A DNA stretch of 49,277 nucleotides from Myxococcota bacterium (lineage in GTDB: Bacteria > Myxococcota_A > Polyangia > Palsa-1104 > JAEUJZ01). Position numbers and translations under genes: made by a program. Below, in pieces: positions 32,485 to 41,370 of this stretch. Position 1 is the first letter of the stretch. Each line of letters opens with the position of its first letter. The notes below the pieces were generated by a model, which did not search any database, was not told the origin of the DNA, and saw only the letters and a program-made list of their open reading frames with translations. The stretch spans positions 1 to 49,277 of the forward strand of contig JANWXW010000021.1 of assembly GCA_025057315.1 (NCBI GenBank), given 5' to 3'.

Positions 32485-34554
32485 TCAGGCCTTGACCGCT
32501 GCTGCCGCAGGTGTCCTCGTCCGCAGCCGCGCCACGCGCTCCCGCGCATCGCGAAACCCCCCATCGTACTTGAGGGCCATCTCATAGCAGGAGATGGACT
32601 CTTCGCAGAGAGCCATCTGCTCGTAGGAACGCCCCAAGTAATAATAGATTTCTGTTCGCTGCTGGTCTGACAGGCTGGAGACCAGCAGCGCCCGCTTGAG
32701 CTCTGAGACTGCCTCCTCGTGGCGTTCCTGGTCCAGCAGGCACAGGCCGATCATCGTGCGGGACTGGGCCTCGCGGCGACGGTCCTGCGCGGCCTTGCGG
32801 AACTCGGCGATGGCATCGGCATACAGGCCCATGTCGCGGTAGGCCATGCCCCGCTCGTAGCAGGCGGCGGCCGCGGAGCCCACCGAGCCCTTCTCCCGGA
32901 TGCCCTGGCGGGTCATCTCAAAGGTGGGGCCGCTCACGTGGATCTCCTCGGCGGGTGGCACCCCCACCACCTCTGCCACCGGTGAGGGCATTCCCTCCGC
33001 CTCTCGCAGGGCCTCCGCCTTGGCCAGAAGGACCGCGCTGCCCGGGTAGCGCGCCAGCAGCGCATCGAGCAGGTGCCGCGCCTCCTGGTGCAGGCCGTGG
33101 CGGAGAAAGAAGTCGACCTGGTCGAGTTCCTCCTGCAACGACGCGGGCGGGGCCTCCCCGCTGCGCCGGAGTGGCTCCTGGACGGTGTCACTGGGACGGG
33201 CGTGCCCCCTGCGCAGTTCCTGCCAGCGGTGCAGGGCGTCCTTGTTCCCCGGGTCGATGCGCAGGATTTCGCTCAGGCACCGGGCCGCTTCCTCCAGCGT
33301 GGTGGCCTGCCCGAAGAGCGACCATAGCTCGGCCACGGCGGCCTCGGGTTGGTCGGTGGCCTCCAGGAAGCTGCAGAGCCGCTCCCGTGCCGACCGGTTC
33401 TGGGGTTGATGCTGCAGCACCCGCTGGACGTGCTCGATGGCCTTCTGGTACAGACCATACTTGGCGTAGACGTCCGCCTCCATCAGCAGGCGCGCCATCC
33501 GTTCGTCGCTGACAGAGGAATCAAGTGGTGCTGACAGCTGACCCGGCCCCGCCTCGCCGGACCCTGGCGGCCCAGAAACCAGATGGCATGGCTGGCGCGC
33601 GGCTGCTGGCACCTGACCCGGCCCCGCCTCCGCGCCGGCGAGGCCCTCCATCCCTGGCTGGCTTGCGCTGAGCACCTCACGTGCCTCTGGGTCGTGCGGG
33701 TCGAGCTGGAGAACCCGGCGATAGGCGGCCAGGGCCCGCTCACGGTCCGGCCCTTCCAGCAACACGCGACCGAGTTCCTTGAGCACAGAAACACATTTTT
33801 GCCTCTGGCCCAGCTCGAGAAAGGCCCGCCCCAGCAGCTCCAGCGTGTTCGGGTCCCGCGGGTTGGCTCTAAACAGCAGCTGGAGCTTGGTCAGCGCCCG
33901 CCGCGGATCCTGGCGCTCCAGATACACATCTGCCAACTCCCGGGCCATCTCCATGTCATCGGGATCGTGGAACAGGAGGCGCTCGCCGACCTTGAGGAAG
34001 TCATCGAGGCGTCCTAGCGCACGCAGCTGCTCGGCGGTGCGACGAAATTCCCGCGCGGCCTCCCGTGGCAGCCCCTCGCGGGAGTACAGCTCAGCCAGCT
34101 TGATGCGCTGGGCCACGTTGGTCGGGTCGAGCTCCAGGGCCGCCTGATGGGCAGCGATGGCCTCGCGCGTCCGGCCCTCCCGCTGCAGCGTCGCGGCGGC
34201 TGCCTCGTACTGGTTGATGGCATCCTGCACGAGCCCGAGCTGCCGATACAACTCGGCCAGGGTCAGATGCATATCCACCAGCCGCGGGTCGAGCTTGAGA
34301 ATTTGTTTGTAAACGGCAACTGCCTTCAAATAAAAGCCCTGATCCGCATAAAAGCGCGCAACCCGCTGGTAGGTCTGCGCCGCCTGGGACTTCTGTCCAA
34401 GCCTGACAAAGAGGTCGCCAATTTTGAGCCAGGTGCGGACGTCCTTCTCATCCTCGGCGACAATCTTCATGTACTCGCGGATGGCCTTGTCGTATTGGCC
34501 CTTTTCGACATACTTTAACGCTTGTGCTGTTAGCTTCTCTTTGTTGGTCAACAC
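32485..34554 (-). CDS. Large soluble TPR-repeat protein
   Basis: The 689-aa protein starts MLTNKEKLTAQALKYVEKGQYDKAIREYMKI, with no signal peptide. TPR units fill residues 1-300 (WLKIGDLFVRLGQKSQAAQTY, LKAVAVYKQILKLDP, LTLAELYRQLGLVQDAI, EARE-type helices) and another block from about 345 to 480. A low-complexity Gly/Pro/Ser linker at about 300-340 separates them, and further repeats occur at 570-680 (CYERGMAYRDMGLYADAIAEF, IGLCLLDQERHEEAVSEL, IYYYLGRSYEQMALCEESISCYEMAL). Proteins of this architecture are common in deltaproteobacteria; they act as scaffolds. It is divergent from the kinase-tail-like gene, with 128 bp between. Confidence 0.88.
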   Translation of the reverse strand: MLTNKEKLTAQALKYVEKGQYDKAIREYMKIVAEDEKDVRTWLKIGDLFVRLGQKSQAAQTYQRVARFYADQGFYLKAVAVYKQILKLDPRLVDMHLTLAELYRQLGLVQDAINQYEAAAATLQREGRTREAIAAHQAALELDPTNVAQRIKLAELYSREGLPREAAREFRRTAEQLRALGRLDDFLKVGERLLFHDPDDMEMARELADVYLERQDPRRALTKLQLLFRANPRDPNTLELLGRAFLELGQRQKCVSVLKELGRVLLEGPDRERALAAYRRVLQLDPHDPEAREVLSASQPGMEGLAGAEAGPGQVPAAARQPCHLVSGPPGSGEAGPGQLSAPLDSSVSDERMARLLMEADVYAKYGLYQKAIEHVQRVLQHQPQNRSARERLCSFLEATDQPEAAVAELWSLFGQATTLEEAARCLSEILRIDPGNKDALHRWQELRRGHARPSDTVQEPLRRSGEAPPASLQEELDQVDFFLRHGLHQEARHLLDALLARYPGSAVLLAKAEALREAEGMPSPVAEVVGVPPAEEIHVSGPTFEMTRQGIREKGSVGSAAAACYERGMAYRDMGLYADAIAEFRKAAQDRRREAQSRTMIGLCLLDQERHEEAVSELKRALLVSSLSDQQRTEIYYYLGRSYEQMALCEESISCYEMALKYDGGFRDARERVARLRTRTPAAAAVKA

Positions 34555-34682
34555 GAGCGTGGGGCCTCAGGGTCCAGATGGGGGCCATGCGAGTCTAGTT
34601 GAGACGCAGCCGCGGGGTCAAGCTCGGCTCTGGCGCGTACCGGCCGGGACCGCGCGACATTCCTTGACCCGCAGCAGGCAGT

Positions 34683-35762
34683 GTGGCGAAACTACGCTAT
34701 GAGTCAGGCAGACAGGCTGTGTCGCGAAACGCCCATCGCTCTCCTCCTCCCAACCGCCTGCCGGGGCCGGCCTTTGCGCGGCGCCTGATGGCCATCGGCC
34801 GGGCTGCTGCAACCGCCTCGTTGCCCCGGCTGCCATGGGCGCGAGGGAACCGGGCGCTGCTCTATGCTGCCGCGGCCCTGCTCCTGCTGGGCGCAGGGGC
34901 CGGTCTGGGCCGGCTGGTGGGCGCACGCACCCGCATGGAGCGGGGGCACCAGGGACAGCGCGCCGTGGAGCGAGCCGCGCTGTGGCAAGCGCTGCAGGAG
35001 GCGCGGCGGGCTCGCGATTGGTCCCGTTGCATCGACTCTGCCAGGCAGCTGCTGCAGCTGCCCCCTGCTCCGGGCGATAGCCACGAACGCGTCCAGCAGA
35101 TATTAGAGCAGGCCCTGGAGGAGCAGCAGAACCTGCTCGTCTACGATCGCTTTCTGCAGGCGGTGGCTCGCCGCGCGCCCGACGCCGCTGTGCTGGCCTA
35201 CTCGGAGCTGCCCGCAAACTCGGTGTACCGCGAACTGGGCGCTGTGCGCTACCAGGAGGCACGTTCGGCCTTTGTCCGCCTACACACCGAGCAGGCCCTG
35301 CGGGAGGCCAAGCAGTTGGGGTGTCAGGCCGCGCAGCCTCACCTCGATGCGGTGGCAGCGGTCGACCCGGAAGCTGCCGTCACACCGGAGCTGGCCACAG
35401 TGCGGCAGCGCTGCCAGCCCCAGGCTGCACCGCCGGGTGGGTCATCGCAGCTGCCGGTGCAAACGACCTTGCTGGCCTCGCGTGGGCCGCAGCAGGCGCC
35501 CCAGCAGGCGATGGAGCGGCCCAGTCCGCAGTGGGATCTCGACCAGGCGCAGCAGGCCTACATCACGGGTGACTACCGTGAGGCCATCCGCATTGCGCGC
35601 CAGCACACCGGGCGCGACCCGGCCCGTGCTTGGCGGGTCATCGGCGGGGCGGCCTGTTACCTCGGCGACGAGGACCTCATCCGGCAGACGCTGGAACATC
35701 TGGACGATCCAGCACAGCAGTTTGTGCGCCAGGTGTGTCAGCGCAACGGCATCGTCCCCTGA
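34683..35762 (+). CDS. Membrane protein resembling the extracytoplasmic tail of myxobacterial Ser/Thr kinases, without kinase domain
   Basis: A GTG start at 34683 gives 359 aa; ATG 34788 is an alternative that trims 35 basic residues. One TM helix at about 59-80 (LLYAAAALLLLGAGAGLGRL) separates a short cytosolic part from a ~280-aa periplasmic part. The C-terminal motif QQAYITGDYREAIRIARQ, ARAWRVIGGAACYLGDEDLI, VRQVCQRNGIV is, from memory, the helical repeat that closes many myxobacterial kinase sensor domains. There is no kinase domain here, and no obvious remnant upstream. It lies 90 bp before the multiheme cytochrome on the same strand, so the two may be co-transcribed. Confidence 0.65.
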   Translation: MAKLRYESGRQAVSRNAHRSPPPNRLPGPAFARRLMAIGRAAATASLPRLPWARGNRALLYAAAALLLLGAGAGLGRLVGARTRMERGHQGQRAVERAALWQALQEARRARDWSRCIDSARQLLQLPPAPGDSHERVQQILEQALEEQQNLLVYDRFLQAVARRAPDAAVLAYSELPANSVYRELGAVRYQEARSAFVRLHTEQALREAKQLGCQAAQPHLDAVAAVDPEAAVTPELATVRQRCQPQAAPPGGSSQLPVQTTLLASRGPQQAPQQAMERPSPQWDLDQAQQAYITGDYREAIRIARQHTGRDPARAWRVIGGAACYLGDEDLIRQTLEHLDDPAQQFVRQVCQRNGIVP

Positions 35763-35852
35763 CAATGCAGTGCAACCGGGCCAACCCCGGTCATTGCCCG
35801 AGGCTGTCCTCCCGCTCCGGGCGCAAGCTCCCCCGAGCCCCTGTTTTGGTGT

Positions 35853-38231
35853 ATGATGAAGCTGGTGTCCGCAGAGCTTCGCTGCACGGCCAGCCTCGTC
35901 ACCACCTTGCTGGTGCTTCTTGCACTCGGCGGCCCGGCCCGTGGTCAGAGCTTTTTTAACTCCTCCCCAGGCCCGTTGACCCGGGCGCATGCCCACATCG
36001 ATGGCCCCAACAACTGCAACCGCTGTCACGTCACAGGCAAGCGCGAACTGTCGTCGCAAAAGTGCCTAGACTGCCACAAGGCCGTGGCGGAACGCATCCG
36101 ACTGGAGCGCGGCGTGCACGCTGCGCCCAAGGCGCGCAACCGCCCCTGCGAGCTGTGCCACAAGGATCATAAGGGTCTCGACTACGACATCTTTGCCTGG
36201 CCCACTTTCGGCGGCAAGGAGCGCTTCAACCACGACGTGACAGGCTTTAGGCTCACCGGGCGCCACTCGGTGGTCGAGTGCGACAAGTGCCACACGCAGA
36301 AGACCCCGACCGGGCGGCCGACCTACCTGCTGGCCCCGGTGCCTTGTCAAGGTTGCCACAAGTCACCTCACGGCGAGCTGCACGTCCCCCTGGACTCGTG
36401 CGACCGGTGCCACGATGCCAAGAGCTGGCGGCCGGTGGAACCGCTCAACTTTGACCACCAGAAGGACACGCGCTTTCCGCTGGAAACCAAGCACATCGGC
36501 GTCCCCTGCGCGGCCTGTCACCCCAAGTCGCTCTTCCGCCTGACGGGCTGGTCCTCGGACTGCACGCCATGTCATCGCAACGTGCACGGGGAGTCGCTGT
36601 TCGGCCAGAAGCGCTGCGTCGGCTGCCACAGCGCCCGGGTGGATTGGACCGTGGTGGACTTCGATCACAACCGCAAGACCCGTTTCTCCCTGACCGGCCC
36701 CCACAAAAAGCCGTGTGTCTCGTGCCACCTGCCGGCGGATCGCAGGGCGCCGGCACGCAAGTGCGATGCCTGCCACAAGGACGCCCACCTTGGCCGCTTC
36801 GCCAAGGTCGGGGAGTGCAGCGCTTGCCACCTAAACGATTCGTGGGGGCCCGAGCTGCGCTTCGATCACGACCGGCAGACCCGCTTCGTGCTGACCGGAC
36901 GCCACGGCCTGGTGGAGTGCCGCGCTTGCCACCGGGGCGCCGCGCCCTCTGAGTACGAGAACTTCGAGAAGCTGGTGCACGTCATCTCAGGCAAGGGACG
37001 CAAGGTACAGGTGCAGGTCGAATGCATGGGCTGTCACCGCCACAGGGAGGTGCACAAGGGGCAGTTTACCAACGACCAGTGCCTGAGCTGCCACAAGAAC
37101 CCCGGCGTGGTCGAGCAGACCAACACGCCCGAGTCGGTGCGCAAGCGCATGCTCATTGGCCATGGGCCTGGCAAGCCCTTCCAGCTCGTCGACGGTCACA
37201 AGATCGCAGATTGCAAAAAGTGCCACAGGAACGATCAGTACAAGGGCACGCCCACCAACTGCGGTCCGGAGTGCCATGCGGACCGGCTGCACAAGGGTTC
37301 GCTTGGCAAGCAATGCCTCAACTGCCACGAGGGGGCGCGCTGGACCGCGACGCGCTTCGACCACCAGCAAACGGACTACCCGCTCATTGGCAAGCACAAG
37401 GAGGCAAGCTGCGAGGGCTGCCATCCGCAGCGACAGTACAAGCCGCGGCCGCGCACCTGCGGCGATGCGGAGTGCCACCTCAAGGACGATGCGCACGCCG
37501 GCAGCCTGGGTCGCAAGTGCGCCGGATGCCACAGCCCCACCGGCCGGCTCAGCTTCGATCACAACGACCCGAAGGTACCCGACAGGTGGCGCCTGGAAGG
37601 CAAACACATCAATGTGCGCTGCGTCGGGTGTCATCCGACCCAGAAGTACCGGCCAGCACCCGTGCGGTGCGAGGGCTGCCATGCCGAGCCGGTCGTGCAC
37701 AAGGGGGAGTTGGGAACCCGCTGCACCGACTGCCATGAGGTCAATGGCTGGGAGAAGATCCACACCGGACACAACATCTTTCCGGTCAAGTTCGGTGGTG
37801 CCCACGATCGCGTCCGGTGTGTCGAGTGCCACCCCCAGGGACGCATCTTGCAGGGCATGGCCCAACTCTGTGTTACGTGCCATCAGCGCGATGACATCCA
37901 CCACAACACGCTGGGACCCCGGTGCAACGAGTGCCACACGCAGCAAACCTTTGCTGCAGCGCGCTTTAACCACGACCGCGTGGGCTGCACGCTGCGCGGC
38001 GTGCACCGCGTGCTCCCCTGCGTCGACTGCCACAAGGGGGGCAACTATGCTGGCCTGTCGGCGCAGTGTGCCAGCTGCCATCGCGACGACGCGGCGCGGG
38101 CGGCGGTGCAGGGCATCTTCACTGCGTTCCACCTGACAGCCACCGGATGCGCCCTGTGCCACAACCCGACCTCGTTCCGCCCCGGCGGGGTCGGCGTCGG
38201 CGGCGCGGGCCCGGAGTCGGTGTGCCGATGA
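35853..38231 (+). CDS. Secreted multiheme c-type cytochrome, 28 CXXCH sites plus two variants
   Basis: The 792-aa protein starts MMKLVSAELRC with a signal peptide (cleavage near ARG-QS); no lipobox. I count 28 CXXCH motifs, plus CGPECH (CX3CH, Cys470) and CGDAECH (CX4CH, Cys536), both spaced like neighbouring sites. Many modules repeat FDH-x(4-6)-TRF-x-LTG-x-H followed by CXXCH (for example near DNA 36220, 36460, 36670, 36870, 37370, 37560 and 37975). In the family, CX4CH can bind heme; for CX3CH this is less usual. A chain of up to 30 hemes could carry electrons over a long distance. The stop overlaps the start of the porin gene by 4 bp (ATGA). Confidence 0.95.
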   Translation: MMKLVSAELRCTASLVTTLLVLLALGGPARGQSFFNSSPGPLTRAHAHIDGPNNCNRCHVTGKRELSSQKCLDCHKAVAERIRLERGVHAAPKARNRPCELCHKDHKGLDYDIFAWPTFGGKERFNHDVTGFRLTGRHSVVECDKCHTQKTPTGRPTYLLAPVPCQGCHKSPHGELHVPLDSCDRCHDAKSWRPVEPLNFDHQKDTRFPLETKHIGVPCAACHPKSLFRLTGWSSDCTPCHRNVHGESLFGQKRCVGCHSARVDWTVVDFDHNRKTRFSLTGPHKKPCVSCHLPADRRAPARKCDACHKDAHLGRFAKVGECSACHLNDSWGPELRFDHDRQTRFVLTGRHGLVECRACHRGAAPSEYENFEKLVHVISGKGRKVQVQVECMGCHRHREVHKGQFTNDQCLSCHKNPGVVEQTNTPESVRKRMLIGHGPGKPFQLVDGHKIADCKKCHRNDQYKGTPTNCGPECHADRLHKGSLGKQCLNCHEGARWTATRFDHQQTDYPLIGKHKEASCEGCHPQRQYKPRPRTCGDAECHLKDDAHAGSLGRKCAGCHSPTGRLSFDHNDPKVPDRWRLEGKHINVRCVGCHPTQKYRPAPVRCEGCHAEPVVHKGELGTRCTDCHEVNGWEKIHTGHNIFPVKFGGAHDRVRCVECHPQGRILQGMAQLCVTCHQRDDIHHNTLGPRCNECHTQQTFAAARFNHDRVGCTLRGVHRVLPCVDCHKGGNYAGLSAQCASCHRDDAARAAVQGIFTAFHLTATGCALCHNPTSFRPGGVGVGGAGPESVCR

Positions 38232-40012
38232 GGGGCCGCACGACGTGGCTGGCGGGGGTGGCGCCGCTGCTTCTGGCCCGGGCGGTGGGAGCGGAGCCGG
38301 TCTTTACCGGGCGCGTGTCGCTGACCGGCCTGTTTTACGCCGAAAGCGACGGCATCACCAGCGACGGCACCGACATGGCGATCAACAAGGTGCGCACCAA
38401 GCTGGCCACCAGCGCCATGCTGGCCTACGGGGAGGTGCGGGGGGTGCTGGAGGGCAAGCGGCTGTGGCGGGACCGCCTCGACCTCCGCCTCGACCTCCGC
38501 CTGCGCGGCACCGGCACCTTTGCCTACGAGCGGAAGTTCGACAACACCGACGCCAACCTGGTGCTGGCTCTGCAGCAGAACCCGGCGCTGAGCCTGGGCG
38601 TGAGCGCCCGCGGGTATCTTGGCGGCCCCGAGTTCGACCTGCGCGAGGCATACGGCCTTGTGCGCCTGACCGACCGCTACACGGTGCAGCTGGGGCGCAT
38701 GTTCGTTCGCGAGGCCGACGGCGCCAAGCTGGATGGCGCCCGCCTGTTCCGGCGCTTCGGCAACCACTGGGAGGGGAGCGTCTTTGTCGGCGGCTACCCC
38801 AACCCCTACTCGCGCTCGCTGCTGTCTGACTATACCCCCCCGTGTGGCCCGGGCGTGGCCGGTGCGCGGGATCAGACCATCCTCGAGTCGGCCGAGGCCA
38901 ACCCCAACCGCCTGGCCCCCTGCCAGGGCATTGGCCCCCAGTTGGGGCTGGGAGCAGGCCTGGGTGCCCGCTACGACTACAACGCCCTGTGGGGCTATGT
39001 GGGCCTGGTGGGGACGATCTTTGGTGGCCCCGGCGACGGCGGCCCGGTGCAACCCCTGGCTACCCCGGACGTCACGAATCTCAACACCTTGGAGCCGCCG
39101 AGCGACCGGCTGGATGCGCCGCGCATCTACCTGGCGTGGCTGAATGCCTGGCGGCCCCTGGAGCGGCTGGACCTGTTCTCGGACCTGGTGTTCGACCTGT
39201 ACGGAGGTGCCGGGCCGCAGGTGACGCGCGCGGTGGGCTTTGCCACGCTGCGGCTGCTGCGCGAGGACCGGCTGACGCTGCGGCTGGGCTACACGCACCT
39301 GTCGTCGCTGGCCATCAACATGTACCTCAACCGCATGCTCTACAACCGCCGCAGCGGCGCCACGCTGTCACTGGCCGACCTGAGCATGGTGGAGAACAAC
39401 CTGACCGTGCTGCGCACCGGCCGCCACGAGCTGCGCGCCACGGCGGATGTGCGCCTGGGCCGCAAGCTGGGCCTCTACCTGGACGGCCGCCTGCGCCACC
39501 GACGGCTCATCGGTGGCGATGGCGACCCGGCGGTCTACGAGCAGCCCGTCTACACCCGCAACACGAGCAACCTGGCCGGCGACATCACCGTGGGCGCTCG
39601 CGACCTGGGCAGCATCAAGGACATCCGCGCCGCCCTGGCCTATACGGCGCTCTTCAACTTCCGCGCCATGAACCACGTCGTCGTCTTCGACCTGGGGCGC
39701 GACGTTCTGGGCGAAAAGCTGACCCTGGACTTGCAGTACGTCTTTGCCTACACCCGCGACAACGGCCTTCGCTTCGTACAGGAGCAGGTCTGCGCCAGCA
39801 CCGACCCGTTCCTGCCGGTCTGCTACGGCCTGCGCAGCGGCACCACGCACGAACTGGGGCTCACAGCTACGGCCAACCCCTGGCGCCGCATCTTTTTGTT
39901 GCTTGACTACCGGTTCATCGCCATGCTCACCGACCGGCAGGAGACCTCGACCGAGGACATTCCGACGGTGCTGAGCCATGGCCTGCTGGTGCGCGGGGAG
40001 TACAGGTGGTAA
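38228..40012 (+). CDS. Outer-membrane beta-barrel protein of a putative porin-cytochrome conduit
   Basis: ATG 38228 overlaps the cytochrome stop (ATGA) and opens a signal peptide (MRGRTTWLAGVAPLLLARAVGA). The 594-aa product then has alternating-hydrophobicity strands typical of barrels (TGRVSLTGLFYAES, LDLRLDLRLRGTGTFAYER, LALQQNPALSLGVSARGYLG, YTVQLGRMF, LTLRLGYTHL) and ends in a barrel-like C-terminus (LLVRGEYRW). Two Cys pairs sit in presumed loops (PPCGPG to APCQG, VCASTDPFLPVC). There is no MtrB-type N-terminal CXXC. A sheath role for the adjacent cytochrome is inferred from context, as in porin-cytochrome systems. Confidence 0.82.
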   Translation: MRGRTTWLAGVAPLLLARAVGAEPVFTGRVSLTGLFYAESDGITSDGTDMAINKVRTKLATSAMLAYGEVRGVLEGKRLWRDRLDLRLDLRLRGTGTFAYERKFDNTDANLVLALQQNPALSLGVSARGYLGGPEFDLREAYGLVRLTDRYTVQLGRMFVREADGAKLDGARLFRRFGNHWEGSVFVGGYPNPYSRSLLSDYTPPCGPGVAGARDQTILESAEANPNRLAPCQGIGPQLGLGAGLGARYDYNALWGYVGLVGTIFGGPGDGGPVQPLATPDVTNLNTLEPPSDRLDAPRIYLAWLNAWRPLERLDLFSDLVFDLYGGAGPQVTRAVGFATLRLLREDRLTLRLGYTHLSSLAINMYLNRMLYNRRSGATLSLADLSMVENNLTVLRTGRHELRATADVRLGRKLGLYLDGRLRHRRLIGGDGDPAVYEQPVYTRNTSNLAGDITVGARDLGSIKDIRAALAYTALFNFRAMNHVVVFDLGRDVLGEKLTLDLQYVFAYTRDNGLRFVQEQVCASTDPFLPVCYGLRSGTTHELGLTATANPWRRIFLLLDYRFIAMLTDRQETSTEDIPTVLSHGLLVRGEYRW

Positions 40013-40018
40013 GCAGGG

Positions 40019-40084
40019 GCCGCGTAGCCCGGGGCTCGGGTGCGCGGCTGAGCGACGGTCCAACCACTCCGATGGCCGTTGACC
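40019..40084 (+). promoter_or_regulatory. Two hairpins in the leader between porin and metK
   Basis: Stem GCCGCG/CGCGGC (40019-40024 with 40043-40048) encloses an inner CCCG/CGGG stem. A second stem GGTC-AAC/GTT-GACC (40057-40064 with 40078-40084) has a bulged C. They lie 83-148 nt before the metK start. They may act as terminator of the upstream operon or as a structured metK leader; I cannot match a known SAM riboswitch class. Confidence 0.35.
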
Positions 40085-40166
40085 TGCGGGTGGCCTAGGG
40101 GCATAGTGCGTCCCTGTATCTCTTGGCCGCATCGGCCTTCTCGCACAGGCAGCAAAGGAGCGCACG

Positions 40167-41342
<1,176 letters not shown>

Positions 41343-41370
41343 CGACGCCGGGTTCGGCCGGTCTCCTTAT

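Noticed and set aside
35853..38231. Minus-strand frames opposite the cytochrome (391 aa and others)
   Set aside because: They mirror the CXXCH coding repeats and have no start signal or family motif.
40013..40166. Known SAM or SAH riboswitch before metK
   Set aside because: Hairpins are present, but I could not match the conserved core of any known class by eye. It is kept only as an unassigned structured leader.
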